Assembly (NCBI RefSeq): GCF_013033965.1
Contig: NZ_WQFE01000005.1
Span: 124,001-188,000 of the forward strand
From: Ruegeria atlantica
Lineage (GTDB): Bacteria; Pseudomonadota; Alphaproteobacteria; Rhodobacterales; Rhodobacteraceae
DNA: 64,000 bases
Direction of reading: 5' to 3'
Of the stretch, positions 51,696-60,970 are shown in pieces; the stretch's first letter is position 1, and every line of letters starts with the position of its first letter. The notes under the pieces were generated by a model. The model was given only the letters and a program-made list of their open reading frames with translations. It had not been told where the DNA came from and searched no databases. The position numbers and the translations under genes were made by a program.

Positions 51696-53150
51696 TTAGC
51701 CCCCCGCCCTGTTTTCAAGCCGCTGCACCAACGAGGCGGGTACTTTGGCCTCGCTCAATTGGCCCAGAACCCGTTCTTTGACGTCCTCTGGCATGCGCGT
51801 ACTGGCCTCGACCTGAGCGACCAGCCGGGCGCGTTGTTCCTCGGACAGTTCAACCAGATCCGGCGCGGCCCCGGCGCTGTCATCTATCCGCAATGGCCGG
51901 ACGCGCACGCCCGAACCCAACAGCGGAGTGCGACCAATCACGACCTCTCGCCCTACCAACCCTTCTCCGCGCAGCAGGACCTCATCGCCCTGACGGCGGA
52001 TCAGTTGCACCGGCAGCGCTTCGAGCCTGTCATTTTCATCCAACACCAACACCGTTCCGACCGCATCCAGCGCCGAAGACGGCAACCGTATCACGTTGTC
52101 CAATGGTTGTTCCTGCACCGTGACGGTAACAAAATCGCCCGGTTTGAACCCCGACGCCTCATCCAGGCGGGCATAGATCAAGCGCCCGGTCTGCCCTTCA
52201 CCCGCCGACCCGCTGTCGCGGCTTATACGCCCTTGGGCGGTCAGATCGGTGCCCGTGACCTCAAGCGAGACGGCGACCGGCGCGTCGATCAGATCGCCGG
52301 CTGCATCCAGCAATCGAACGTATTGCGCGGTTGAAACGCGGAAAGCCACTTCCAGCGCGTTGGGGTCGACGAGTTCGGCCAGCTTTTCATTCGCAGAGAC
52401 CAACCGCCCTTCGACCAGTGTTACATCGGTCAACGTGCCCCCAAACCGGGCGCGGATTGTCATGTCGTCCAGATCGCGCTCAGCCGCCTCAAGCGCAATG
52501 CGCGCCCGTGACAACAGGGTGGTCGCCTGATCGACGCGGGATTCGGCCTGCGCCAGCGCAATCCGCCGCGCCAGAACTGCCTGCTGCGCGGCAGCCTCGG
52601 CCAGCTCGGCCTCTTCCACGGCTGCTGCGGCCCCGACTCCGCGGGTCTGCAAGTCTTGCTGGCGCTGCAAGGCGCGCCCGCGCAGCTCTGCCTGCGCCTC
52701 GGCCGAATTCAATTCGTCCTGCGCCAGCAGTAGCGACCGTTCCGCATCACGCTCTTCAAACTGCGCGTCCAGCAAATCGGATTTTGCCCGGTCCAGCGCG
52801 GATTGGGCGTCTGCCGGATCAAGTTCGACCAGAACTTCGCCTGCCGTCACCACACCGCCATCTTCGAAATCTTCTGCCAACCCGATCACACGCCCACCCA
52901 GTGCGGCGCGCAGCTCTAACCTGCGGCGACTTTGAACTTCGCCGAAAGCCTCAAGATATGGGGTGACGGTTTCCAATTCTGCGGGGCGCACGCTCACGGC
53001 AAACACCCTCTCGCGCGCCTGCGGAGCAGACTCTTCGCGCGTCAGAACGTCCTGCACCGCGCCGGTAATCATCTGTGCCGCCACAAACAACAGGGCCAGC
53101 GTCAGCGACGCCAGAAAGACTCCGACAAGGCTTTGCCTCAGAAATCGCAT
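51696..53150 (-). CDS. RND efflux periplasmic adaptor subunit
   Basis: A 484-residue membrane-fusion protein. An N-terminal transmembrane anchor (about 7-30) leads to a biotinyl-lipoyl-like domain (GGRVIGLAEDFEDGGVVTAGEVLVEL), then a long alpha-helical hairpin (about 115-215) rich in Ala, Gln and Glu with many heptads. A beta-barrel follows. Together with the pump it bridges to an outer-membrane channel. The C-terminal tail (about 430-484) is helical and unusual in being long. It is first in the two-gene operon. Confidence 0.92.
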   Translation of the reverse strand: MRFLRQSLVGVFLASLTLALLFVAAQMITGAVQDVLTREESAPQARERVFAVSVRPAELETVTPYLEAFGEVQSRRRLELRAALGGRVIGLAEDFEDGGVVTAGEVLVELDPADAQSALDRAKSDLLDAQFEERDAERSLLLAQDELNSAEAQAELRGRALQRQQDLQTRGVGAAAAVEEAELAEAAAQQAVLARRIALAQAESRVDQATTLLSRARIALEAAERDLDDMTIRARFGGTLTDVTLVEGRLVSANEKLAELVDPNALEVAFRVSTAQYVRLLDAAGDLIDAPVAVSLEVTGTDLTAQGRISRDSGSAGEGQTGRLIYARLDEASGFKPGDFVTVTVQEQPLDNVIRLPSSALDAVGTVLVLDENDRLEALPVQLIRRQGDEVLLRGEGLVGREVVIGRTPLLGSGVRVRPLRIDDSAGAAPDLVELSEEQRARLVAQVEASTRMPEDVKERVLGQLSEAKVPASLVQRLENRAGG

Positions 53151-53256
53151 ATAAAAATCACCCCGGTTGCATCAGGCTGCCATTCGCAAAAGGTAGCTGA
53201 GCCGCAAAAAATGCCAAGCCACAAAGCGGTTATGATCGGTTTAACGTGCGACCAGT

Positions 53257-53799
53257 CTACTTCCGTCGCAAATGTTCGTCCAATCTGGGCATTATTTCGA
53301 CGAAATTGCAGGGACGGTGGCGATAGTCGAACTGCTTTTCCAAAATCCCGTCCCAAGCGTCCTTGCAAGCGCCGGGACTGCCGGGCAATGCAAAAAGATA
53401 GGTGCCACCAGCCACACCGCCTGTTGCGCGCGACTGAACGGCGGATGTGCCGATCTTTTCCATTGAAACGATGGTGAATACCGTTCCGAAAGCCTCGATT
53501 TCCTTCTCATAGACGTCACGATGTGCTTCGACCGTTACGTCTCGGCCCGTCAGGCCCGTACCTCCGGTCGAAATCACCACGTCTATCTCAGGGTCAGCAA
53601 TCCAGAGGCGCAACTGATCGGCAATTTGGGTGCGCTCATCACGGACGATCTTGCGATCGGCAACCGTATGTCCGGCGCTTTCAATCCGGTCCACCAGGGT
53701 TTGGCCAGACCGATCCTCGTTGACCGAGCGTGTATCTGAAACAGTCAGAACGGCGATCCGGACAGCAATGAAGTCTTTGGTCTCATCAATGCGCGACAT
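53257..53799 (-). CDS. moaB: Molybdenum cofactor biosynthesis protein MoaB
   Basis: A 180-residue MoCF-domain protein, the bacterial counterpart of the Mog/MoaB adenylyltransferases. It has VLTVSDTRSVNEDRSGQ, the ISTGGTGLTGRD substrate loop and LPGSPGACKDAWDGI. It probably activates molybdopterin by adenylylation, supporting moeA. It lies away from the moeA-mobAB-fdhD operon and is preceded by a LysE-type exporter gene 6 bases upstream. Confidence 0.93.
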   Translation of the reverse strand: MSRIDETKDFIAVRIAVLTVSDTRSVNEDRSGQTLVDRIESAGHTVADRKIVRDERTQIADQLRLWIADPEIDVVISTGGTGLTGRDVTVEAHRDVYEKEIEAFGTVFTIVSMEKIGTSAVQSRATGGVAGGTYLFALPGSPGACKDAWDGILEKQFDYRHRPCNFVEIMPRLDEHLRRK

Positions 53800-53805
53800 A
53801 TTCCG

Positions 53806-54426
53806 TCAGGCCCTTTCCGTAATGGCTAGCCGGAGGGCTAAAGCGGTGAAAATTCCCCCGGTCACCCAGCCCATGATCCGCGAGGCGCGCGGGTTTGAAA
53901 TCAGCATCCGTCCCGCACCACCGGCAAATACACCGACCAACCCGTTCACCACGAAACCACCCAGCGAGATAATCAAGCCAAAGATCAGGAACTGCTGAAG
54001 GATCGGCCCGGCTGCCGGGTCCACGAACTGCGGAATGAAGGCCAGAACAAACAGGATGACCTTGGGGTTGGTCAGGTTCACAACCAGCCCGTCCCGGAAT
54101 GCATGCCGGGTCGGCTTGGCGGGCGTGTCGGCGGATACTGCCCCATTTCGAAACGCGCCCCACGCAAGGAACAGCAGATAAGCGACGCCTGTCCACCGGA
54201 TCACGTCAAACAACCAGGGCATCGTCGCCACAGCTGCCCCCAGCCCGAGCCCCGCGATCAGAACATGAACCATTGACCCGGTAGAAATCCCCGCACTGGC
54301 CGCAATTGCCGGCCGCGCGCCCGAGCGCAGGCCTTGTCCAAAGCAAAACATCATATCCGCCCCGGGCGTGAAATTCAGGGCAATCGCCGCCGGGATAAAT
54401 GCCAACAGCGTGACCGGCTCAATCAT
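53806..54426 (-). CDS. LysE/RhtB family exporter
   Basis: A 206-residue inner-membrane protein with six predicted helices and the LysE family N-terminus TLLAFIPAAIALNFTPGADMMF. Family members export basic or hydroxylated amino acids and homoserine lactones; the substrate is not predictable. It is coupled by an ATGA overlap to the phosphoesterase gene and precedes moaB by 6 bases. Confidence 0.9.
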   Translation of the reverse strand: MIEPVTLLAFIPAAIALNFTPGADMMFCFGQGLRSGARPAIAASAGISTGSMVHVLIAGLGLGAAVATMPWLFDVIRWTGVAYLLFLAWGAFRNGAVSADTPAKPTRHAFRDGLVVNLTNPKVILFVLAFIPQFVDPAAGPILQQFLIFGLIISLGGFVVNGLVGVFAGGAGRMLISNPRASRIMGWVTGGIFTALALRLAITERA

Positions 54427-55022
54427 ATGGCGACCTCGAACCAGTTTACGGTGGGGCCGAGGTTTGCAATCTGGGTAACACCGATTGAACCGCGATACCC
54501 CCAGCTATCATGGATATGGCCGCACAGGGCCAGTTGCGGCTGCAACCGCTCTATCGCGTCGCGAATGGCAGCGGACCCGATAGCTTCGCCCATCGATGTC
54601 AGGTCGCCATGCCCCTTGGGCGGCGAATGCGCGACCAGAATGTCAGCCGTATCGCAGCGGTCCAGCAACTCAGCCGCTTCGGCGTCGGTCAGATCGCAGG
54701 ACCAGTCGCCGAACGGTGTGACCGGCACTCCGTATCCAAGGCCGAACAGTCGCAACCCGTCGACTGTCATCCCAGTGCCGTGCAATACGTGCACCCCTTC
54801 GGGCGCGGCGTCGGCCAGTTCCTCAGCGCTTTCGGCATTGCCAGGTACCACGACCATTGCAGCGGAAATGCCCGCAAGCATGGTCATCGCGTCATCCAGC
54901 CCGTGTCGTCTGTTGCAGAAATCCCCTGCTCCGATAACCAGATCGGCTTCGGCGCTGGCGACCACAAGATCGGCGGCGCGGCTGCTTGCCAGATGCAGGT
55001 CCGAAAATGCGAGGATTTTCAT
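54423..55022 (-). CDS. Calcineurin-like metallophosphoesterase
   Basis: A 199-residue phosphoesterase. Metal motifs include FSDLHLA (D-x-H), GAGDFCN (GD), GNAE (GN-x-E in place of GNHD/E) and GHIHDSWG at the C-terminus. The substrate may be a nucleotide or phosphodiester. The start at 55022 overlaps the uracil-DNA glycosylase stop by four bases (ATGA); the upstream extension overlaps that gene fully. Operon position suggests nucleotide or DNA metabolism, which is weak inference. Confidence 0.86.
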   Translation of the reverse strand: MKILAFSDLHLASSRAADLVVASAEADLVIGAGDFCNRRHGLDDAMTMLAGISAAMVVVPGNAESAEELADAAPEGVHVLHGTGMTVDGLRLFGLGYGVPVTPFGDWSCDLTDAEAAELLDRCDTADILVAHSPPKGHGDLTSMGEAIGSAAIRDAIERLQPQLALCGHIHDSWGYRGSIGVTQIANLGPTVNWFEVAI

Positions 55023-55792
55023 GCTTTGCCCTCCAACCATGCTTTCAACTCGAGCAAATCGGCCCATGCCTGCCGTTTCATCAGCGGCTGGCGCAACAAG
55101 TAAGCGGGGTGGAACATCGGGATCACTGGCAAGTCCAGCGCTTGATCCCATTGACCGCGCAGTCGCGTGATCCCCCGTTTGCCCAGAACGGCCTGACAGC
55201 TAATATTGCCCATCACGACCAGGACCTCGGGTTTGGCCAAAGCCACATGCCGCTCAAGAAACGGCTTCAACATGCCGATCTCTTCGGGCTTGGGATCCCG
55301 GTTCTGCGGCGGCCGCCACGGAAGGACGTTGGTAATATAGGCGTTTTCTGCCCGGTTCAGATCAATCGCAGCCAACATGCGGTCCAGCAATTGCCCGGCC
55401 CGCCCGACAAAGGGCTTACCCTCGCGGTCCTCATCCCGACCCGGAGCCTCTCCGATAATCATCACCCGCGCCCCCGGCGTGCCATCGGCAAAAACCAACT
55501 GCCGCGCGCCGCGTTTCAGCTCGCAGTAGTCAAACGCACCCATCGCCGCCTGCAACTGATCCAGCGACCCTGCGGCCTGAGCCGCAGATTTCGCAACCGC
55601 AACCGGATCAACCTGTTTGGGCTTTTCCGGCGCGGTCTGAGCTTTTGCGGGCTTCTTGGATTTGGGTGCGGTGTCAGGCAGCCCATAGCGGTCAATCGGC
55701 GCATCACCGATTGCATCCGTTGCGCCCAACTCAATCTGCCATTCAAGCAGCGCCCGCGCGGTATGATAATCCAAAGCCGATTCCATACCCAT
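55019..55792 (-). CDS. Family-4-like uracil-DNA glycosylase lacking Fe-S ligands
   Basis: A 257-residue member of the uracil-DNA glycosylase superfamily with an N-terminal Lys/Ala/Pro-rich linker (about 40-75). The catalytic motif [18 protein letters not shown] (about 114-130) and the C-terminal MFHPAYLL (H228) match family 4. Family 4 enzymes bind a 4Fe-4S cluster with four cysteines. Here only C90 remains: the position three before it is Phe, and the KC(RPP) position is Trp159 in LPWRPP. The next ligand is replaced near M174/L175. It may be a cluster-free variant. AGGTGG supports the start at 55792. Confidence 0.85.
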   Translation of the reverse strand: MGMESALDYHTARALLEWQIELGATDAIGDAPIDRYGLPDTAPKSKKPAKAQTAPEKPKQVDPVAVAKSAAQAAGSLDQLQAAMGAFDYCELKRGARQLVFADGTPGARVMIIGEAPGRDEDREGKPFVGRAGQLLDRMLAAIDLNRAENAYITNVLPWRPPQNRDPKPEEIGMLKPFLERHVALAKPEVLVVMGNISCQAVLGKRGITRLRGQWDQALDLPVIPMFHPAYLLRQPLMKRQAWADLLELKAWLEGKA

Positions 55793-55871
55793 CAATCTAA
55801 CCACCTTTTGAACGAGGGAAAGCAGATAGACCTTGATCGGACGAACCATCGCACCGACCATTGGCCTATTC

Positions 55872-56474
55872 ATGGTGTGTGTTTTGCGATTCCTTTTTCT
55901 CAGTTTGCTGCTGACCGTCCTCAGCGGTCCGGCTACTGCGCAATTTCAGGACAGATACGGCCAATGCCGTGCCGGCCAATTCAAATGTGGCAGTACCTGT
56001 TGTTCGGGCGGCCAAAGATGCAGCTTTGACGGGCACTGTATTCCCTTAGGCGGCACCTATTGCGGCGGAGGCAGAACCTGTGGTCCGTTTGAGCGCTGCG
56101 TTGCAGGCGGCACACGATGCGCTCCGGCCGGGCAAAACAAGTGCAGATCGCGCTTGGACTGCCCCGGCGGCAGCATTTGCAACGCCCGTGGGGAATGCGA
56201 GAAGATAACACCCGACATTCAGGAACTGCCCTCTCTGACATGTGACGACGGCCGTATTTGCGGATCCGGATCGTCCTGCCTGCCAGGCGGAGGATGCTCG
56301 CGCCCTGGCTGGTATCTTTGTGAAAAAACCGGGTCACAGTGCCGTCAGGGGTTCAAGTGTTCGAAAAATCAGGGATGTGTTCCCGTCAAGGCTATCGATT
56401 GCGGTTATGGCAAGTGGTGCAAGCCCGGTGAACAATGCCTGCCCGAAGGCGGATGCGAGAAACTACCCGAGTAA
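55872..56474 (+). CDS. Cysteine-rich secreted protein
   Basis: A 200-residue precursor with a signal peptide (about 1-23, [17 protein letters not shown]). The mature part contains 26 cysteines in about 177 residues, an even number that fits many disulfides. Repeated modules follow a loose pattern C-G-x-G-x-x-C-x-P-G-x-x-C with Gly and Lys between them, for example [23 protein letters not shown] and [13 protein letters not shown]. No named domain is certain; it recalls granulin-like or EGF-like knots. It is divergent from the uracil-DNA glycosylase. Function is unknown; an extracellular or envelope role is inferred. Confidence 0.75.
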   Translation: MVCVLRFLFLSLLLTVLSGPATAQFQDRYGQCRAGQFKCGSTCCSGGQRCSFDGHCIPLGGTYCGGGRTCGPFERCVAGGTRCAPAGQNKCRSRLDCPGGSICNARGECEKITPDIQELPSLTCDDGRICGSGSSCLPGGGCSRPGWYLCEKTGSQCRQGFKCSKNQGCVPVKAIDCGYGKWCKPGEQCLPEGGCEKLPE

Positions 56475-56545
56475 TCTAATCCTTAGGTTGCCTTGCGCAG
56501 CGCGTCTTCCTATAAGCGGCCCGATTGTCAGACAGGAGCCCGCCC

Positions 56546-57481
56546 ATGCGTTTCGCCCATCGTCACCTTCTTGGCATCGAGCACCTGTCGCAATCCGATA
56601 TCACCGCCATCCTTGATCTCGCCGAGAAATACGTCGACATGAACCGTCAGTCGACCAAGCATTCCGACGTGCTGTCGGGGCTGACACAGATTAACATGTT
56701 CTTCGAAAACTCGACCCGCACGCAGGCCAGTTTCGAAATCGCGGGCAAGCGTCTGGGCGCGGACGTGATGAATATGGCGATGCAGGCCAGCTCGATCAAA
56801 AAGGGCGAGACGCTGATCGACACGGCCATGACGCTGAATGCAATGCACCCAGACCTGTTGGTGGTACGCCATCCACATTCAGGTGCCGTTGATCTGTTGG
56901 CGCAGAAAGTGAATTGCGCGGTACTGAATGCCGGCGATGGTAAGCACGAACACCCGACGCAGGCTCTGCTGGATGCTTTGACCATTCGTCGTGCCAAGGG
57001 TCGCCTGCACCGGCTGAACATTGCGATCTGCGGCGATGTCGCTCATTCCCGCGTTGCACGGTCAAACCTGATCCTGCTGGGTAAGATGGAAAACCGTATT
57101 CGCCTGATCGGGCCGCCGACATTGGTTCCGTCGCAATTCGCAGATTTTGGGGCCGAAATTTACGACGACATGAACGAAGGTCTAAAGGACGTCGACGTCG
57201 TCATGATGCTGCGCCTTCAGAAAGAGCGGATGGACGGCGGCTTTATCCCATCAGAGCGGGAATACTACCACCGCTATGGCCTCGACGCTGCGAAACTGGC
57301 ACAGGCCAAACCCGACGCCATCGTCATGCACCCCGGTCCGATGAACCGCGGGGTCGAGATTGACGGAACATTGGCAGACGACATCAACCGATCCGTCATT
57401 CAGGAACAGGTCGAAATGGGTGTCGCCGTTCGCATGGCCGCGATGGAGCTGCTGGCCCGTAACCTGCGTGAGGCCGCATGA
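56546..57481 (+). CDS. pyrB: Aspartate carbamoyltransferase catalytic chain
   Basis: Joins carbamoyl phosphate and aspartate in de novo pyrimidine synthesis. The 311-residue protein has the carbamoyl phosphate motif ENSTRTQ, the [14 protein letters not shown] motif and [11 protein letters not shown]. There is no regulatory-chain gene (pyrI). AGGAG stands 7 bases before the ATG. It overlaps the following unknown gene by four bases (ATGA) and leads an operon to the pyrC-like gene and plsY. Confidence 0.96.
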   Translation: MRFAHRHLLGIEHLSQSDITAILDLAEKYVDMNRQSTKHSDVLSGLTQINMFFENSTRTQASFEIAGKRLGADVMNMAMQASSIKKGETLIDTAMTLNAMHPDLLVVRHPHSGAVDLLAQKVNCAVLNAGDGKHEHPTQALLDALTIRRAKGRLHRLNIAICGDVAHSRVARSNLILLGKMENRIRLIGPPTLVPSQFADFGAEIYDDMNEGLKDVDVVMMLRLQKERMDGGFIPSEREYYHRYGLDAAKLAQAKPDAIVMHPGPMNRGVEIDGTLADDINRSVIQEQVEMGVAVRMAAMELLARNLREAA

Positions 57482-57996
57482 GTGATCTGATCGTCGCCCC
57501 CCACGAGCATGGCGTTCTGCGCCTGTTTCACCTCGACATGCGTCCGGAAGAGGCGAAGTTCCTGCGTGAACCCGGTGCCGCCGATCAGATTCTGGGCGTC
57601 GAAGGTCTTGATCCGGCACAGATTGACGTCTTTCCGGTCTCTGACCTCGAGGATTTAGGTCTTTTTGGCTATTTGAACGAAGGCTGTGGCGTATCCAAAG
57701 ATCAGCTGGACCGTGCAGCATTGGAAGGCGTAGAAGGCTGGGTCATGGTTCTGCGCAGCGCCGCTTTTGGTGGTCGTGCTGCCACGTTGCGACCGGATTC
57801 CAAGGTGCACCTGATCGGCCTGTACACCGAAGAAGCGACAAACTGGACCGGCGGTGCGATTGAAACCGAAAGCGCCAAACCGTTCTCTACTCCTCAATCT
57901 GTGCCACAAGACGACCAGCCCCGCCGCATAGGTTCGGCTGTTTTGGCGGTCATAGCGCTGGCGGTCATCGGAGGCATCTTGTGGCTGATCCTGTGA
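57478..57996 (+). CDS. Membrane-anchored protein of unknown function in the pyrB operon
   Basis: A 172-residue protein: a cytosolic alpha-beta N-terminal domain (about 1-120, with acidic loops such as [14 protein letters not shown]), a Pro/Gln-rich linker and one C-terminal transmembrane helix (about 150-171, [19 protein letters not shown]). Such tail-anchored topology is unusual. It overlaps pyrB by four bases and is overlapped by the next gene by 16 bases, so it is tightly coupled. No known domain is recognised. Confidence 0.75.
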   Translation: MSDLIVAPHEHGVLRLFHLDMRPEEAKFLREPGAADQILGVEGLDPAQIDVFPVSDLEDLGLFGYLNEGCGVSKDQLDRAALEGVEGWVMVLRSAAFGGRAATLRPDSKVHLIGLYTEEATNWTGGAIETESAKPFSTPQSVPQDDQPRRIGSAVLAVIALAVIGGILWLIL

Positions 57997-58367
57997 CATT
58001 TTCCCCCGACAGGGGCGCGTATATCCGCACCAATACGTGGCTGGCCGCCGGGGCCATGGCCGTTGCGATGATCGTGCTGTGGCTGATCGGCAACCCGTAT
58101 GTCTGGACCGGAGCCCCCGCCGGTCTTGCCGCAGTTGGCGCGCGCGCATGGTATCTGGCCTCGGAGGAACTGACCGTCAGTTGGCAAATGTCCGAAACGA
58201 GTCTCACCGGTCCCGGACCGCGCGTTGTACCGCTGAACCAGATCCAGTCGGTCAACATCATGGGCAGCTTTGTTCAGATCGTCACCAAGGGCGGCGACAA
58301 ACATCTAATCAAGTATCAGGCTGACCCCGCCGCCACCAAAGCCGCCATTGAAAGGGCGATTGGATGA
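57981..58367 (+). CDS. Small PH-like membrane protein in the pyrB operon
   Basis: A 128-residue protein with two transmembrane helices near the N-terminus (about 19-37 and 40-55). A C-terminal beta-rich domain (TVSWQMSETSLTGPGPRVVPLNQIQSV...) resembles bacterial PH-like (bPH) domains. The start is GTG at 57981 with GGAGG six bases upstream. Its first 16 bases lie inside the preceding gene. Function is unknown. Confidence 0.7.
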   Translation: MADPVTFSPDRGAYIRTNTWLAAGAMAVAMIVLWLIGNPYVWTGAPAGLAAVGARAWYLASEELTVSWQMSETSLTGPGPRVVPLNQIQSVNIMGSFVQIVTKGGDKHLIKYQADPAATKAAIERAIG

Positions 58368-58825
58368 CCGGTGCCAACGAGGATTGGTGGCACGCACGGA
58401 TTCCCGATGGGGAAGCTGTGCTGTGGGCGGGCCGCCCGGATCAGGGGTATTTCCCACCTCGGTTTGCCTGGGCGTATAAGGGCATGCTCGTTCTTTTCGC
58501 GACACTTTGGCTGGCAAGCCCGTGGCTCTTTGACACCGTCCGGGATTTTTGGAAGTTGTTTTTCTGCACAATCGGGTTTTGGTTTGTGCTGTGGGCCGAT
58601 CGGTTTGCCCGGTCACAGCGTGTTTATGTCGTGACCAAGGAAAATGCGTGGAAACTCAACAAGGATCTCAAATCAAAGTCCCTAAAAATCGACCGGTTTC
58701 TGAACTTTCGTTCCGGCCGCCGAGCGGTGCTTTTTTCTCGCCACCCTTTTTTTGCATTTGAACATCTGTCCGACCCGGATGCCGCATTGGCGGCACTGCA
58801 CCAAGCCCAAGAGGCCTCGAAATGA
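58364..58825 (+). CDS. Second PH-like membrane protein in the pyrB operon
   Basis: A 153-residue protein with two transmembrane helices (about 39-56 and 62-78) and a C-terminal basic beta-rich segment (SQRVYVVTKENAWKLNKDLK) that recalls bPH domains. Start and stop overlap both neighbours by four bases (ATGA). It shares design with the gene before it, so the two may form one complex at the membrane. Function is unknown. Confidence 0.7.
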   Translation: MTGANEDWWHARIPDGEAVLWAGRPDQGYFPPRFAWAYKGMLVLFATLWLASPWLFDTVRDFWKLFFCTIGFWFVLWADRFARSQRVYVVTKENAWKLNKDLKSKSLKIDRFLNFRSGRRAVLFSRHPFFAFEHLSDPDAALAALHQAQEASK

Positions 58826-60102
58826 CTGCTGTACTCTTCTCAAACGCCCGCCTGATCGACCCGGAGACCGGGACGGACGGCCTTGGCTGGTTGCATGTAT
58901 CCGATGGCCAGATTGCCGCGCGCGGCAAAGGGGCTGCCCCGGCGCTGGATGGTGAGGTCATAGATTGCAACGGGCAATGCCTTGCGCCCGGCATCGTCGA
59001 TATCGGCGTCAAGGTCTGCGAACCGGGTGAGCGGCACAAGGAAAGCTATAAGTCCGCCGGTCTGGCCGCCGCAGCCGGGGGCGTGACCACCATCGTCACC
59101 CGTCCCGATACCAGCCCTGCTATCGACACGCCGGAAACCTTGGAATTCGCAACCAGGCGAGCGCAGGCCGACGCACCTGTCAATGTCCTGCCTATGGCGG
59201 CGCTGACCAAGGGCCGCGAAGGGCGCGAGATGACCGAGATCGGGTTCCTGCAGGATGCCGGGGCCGTGGCCTTCACCGATTGCGACCATGTCGTCGCCAA
59301 TACCAAGGTGTTTTCCCGCGCTCTGACCTATGCCCGCGCCTGCGGTGCGCTGGTCATCGCCCACCCACAAGAACCCATCCTCAGCAATGGTGCCGCAGCC
59401 ACCAGCGGCAAGTTCGCCGTTCTGCGGGGCCTGCCTGCGGTGTCACCCATGGCCGAACGGATGGGGCTGGATCGCGACATTGCGCTGCTTGAGATGACCG
59501 GGGCCGCTTATCACGCCGACCAGATCACCACCGCCCGCGCCCTACCCGCGCTGGAGCGGGCCAAGCGGAATGGTCTGGACATCACTGCCGGCACCTCGAT
59601 CCACCACCTGACCCTGAATGAGCTGGACGTGGCGGACTATCGTACCTTCTTCAAGGTCAAGCCGCCGCTGCGATCCGAGGATGACCGGCAAGCGGTGATC
59701 GAAGCGGTTCGTGCCGGGTTGATCGACACGATCAGCTCGATGCACACGCCGCAGGACGAAGAAAGCAAGCGCCTGCCATTTGAAGAGGCGGCCTCGGGCG
59801 CGGTGGCGCTTGAAACGCTGCTACCTGCCGCTCTGCGCCTGTATCACGCCGGACAATTGGATTTGCCTACGCTGTTTCGTGCGATGGCCCTGAATCCGGC
59901 AAAAAGGTTAGGTCTGGACAGCGGCCGCCTGTCCGAAGGGGCACCTGCCGATCTGGTGCTTTTCGACCCGGATGTGCCCTTTGTGCTGGACCGGTTTTCG
60001 TTAAAATCGAAATCCCAGAACACACCGTTTGACGGCCAGCGGATGCAGGGTAAGGTCACCGCAACTTTTGTTGCAGGCCAAGAAGTCTACCGGAGACCCT
60101 GA
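58822..60102 (+). CDS. Dihydroorotase-like protein with metal ligands missing (pseudo-dihydroorotase)
   Basis: A 426-residue amidohydrolase of the class I dihydroorotase family. The metal-binding HxH that should follow the first strand reads GVK in PGIVDIGVKVCEPG (residues 60-65). The last metal aspartate region, normally DHAPH, reads SSMHTPQD with Met307. H181, H262 and the D153/D155 region persist. This resembles the inactive PyrC' of Pseudomonas, which is needed to assemble aspartate carbamoyltransferase rather than to catalyse. Coupling to pyrB supports that. A true dihydroorotase should be encoded elsewhere. Confidence 0.9.
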   Translation: MTAVLFSNARLIDPETGTDGLGWLHVSDGQIAARGKGAAPALDGEVIDCNGQCLAPGIVDIGVKVCEPGERHKESYKSAGLAAAAGGVTTIVTRPDTSPAIDTPETLEFATRRAQADAPVNVLPMAALTKGREGREMTEIGFLQDAGAVAFTDCDHVVANTKVFSRALTYARACGALVIAHPQEPILSNGAAATSGKFAVLRGLPAVSPMAERMGLDRDIALLEMTGAAYHADQITTARALPALERAKRNGLDITAGTSIHHLTLNELDVADYRTFFKVKPPLRSEDDRQAVIEAVRAGLIDTISSMHTPQDEESKRLPFEEAASGAVALETLLPAALRLYHAGQLDLPTLFRAMALNPAKRLGLDSGRLSEGAPADLVLFDPDVPFVLDRFSLKSKSQNTPFDGQRMQGKVTATFVAGQEVYRRP

Positions 60103-60707
60103 TGCCCCTCATTGACAGTACGACGACCCAACTGATCCTCTGGGCAGCATTTGCGTATCTGATGGGGTCGATTCCATTTGGCATGGTCCTGGCCAAGGTG
60201 ATGGGGCTGGGCAATCTGCGTAACATCGGATCGGGCAATATCGGCGCAACCAATGTTTTGCGGACTGGCAACAAGACCGCCGCAGCCCTGACCCTGATCT
60301 TCGACGCGGCAAAAGGCGCGGTTGCCGTTCTGGTGGCGCGTGCCCTTGCCGGTGAGGATGCCGCGCAGATTGCAGCGCTGGCCGCCCTTTTGGGCCATTG
60401 CTTTCCAATCTGGCTGGGTTTCAAGGGTGGCAAAGGGGTCGCCACCTTTCTGGGTATCTGGCTGGCGCTGGACTGGCGCGTTGGCGTGGCCTGCTGCCTG
60501 ACCTGGCTGGTTGCTGCTGCGATCTGGCGTATCTCGTCGCTTGCGGCACTTGCAGCGGCGGGCATGTCCATTTTCTGGGTCCTTCTGCTGACGGGCTCTC
60601 AAACGCTGGTTCTGGCGGGTATCCTGACCATGCTGGTCTATTGGCGCCACAGCGCGAATATTGCCCGCATCAAATCCGGCACTGAACCTAAAATCGGACA
60701 GTCTTGA
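60102..60707 (+). CDS. plsY: Glycerol-3-phosphate acyltransferase PlsY
   Basis: Integral membrane enzyme that acylates glycerol-3-phosphate with acyl-phosphate, starting phospholipid synthesis. The 201-residue protein has about five helices and the three PlsY loop motifs: GSIPFGMVLAK, NIGSGNIGATNVLR with KGAVAV, and GHCFPIWLGFKGGKGVATFLG. The start overlaps the preceding stop by one base (TGATG). Its presence at the end of a pyrimidine operon is a conserved Rhodobacteraceae arrangement. Confidence 0.94.
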   Translation: MPLIDSTTTQLILWAAFAYLMGSIPFGMVLAKVMGLGNLRNIGSGNIGATNVLRTGNKTAAALTLIFDAAKGAVAVLVARALAGEDAAQIAALAALLGHCFPIWLGFKGGKGVATFLGIWLALDWRVGVACCLTWLVAAAIWRISSLAALAAAGMSIFWVLLLTGSQTLVLAGILTMLVYWRHSANIARIKSGTEPKIGQS

Positions 60708-60970
60708 GCGCCTCTGACGCCTTCCTGAGCGCCTTTTTCGCCATCCCCATGGGGTCTTCGACCGGCCATGCTCATGGCAGGCGGTATATCGTCAGTCGAA
60801 CGGAGTTTTCCGACGGCAAGTCTCAGAAACTTGTCGCTCATGCATTGGACGGTGGCGACTATATCAGCCTGAATCTTTATCTGACGAACAACGGATATCT
60901 TCTTCGCCCCTGCGAAATGCCAGCGGAGAAAGTAACCGAATTCGTTCTGGGTTTCGCAGTCAAAAACTGA
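60704..60970 (+). CDS. Small protein after plsY
   Basis: An 88-residue protein with no signal or membrane segment. It contains HAHGRRYIVSRTEFSDGKSQ, then a hydrophobic strand pair (YISLNLYLTNNGYLLRPCEMP) and a helical tail, giving an alpha-beta composition. The start codon is TTG at 60704, inside the plsY stop (TTGA overlap). No family is recognised. Codon use is consistent with a real gene, but the start is less certain. Confidence 0.6.
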   Translation: MSASDAFLSAFFAIPMGSSTGHAHGRRYIVSRTEFSDGKSQKLVAHALDGGDYISLNLYLTNNGYLLRPCEMPAEKVTEFVLGFAVKN

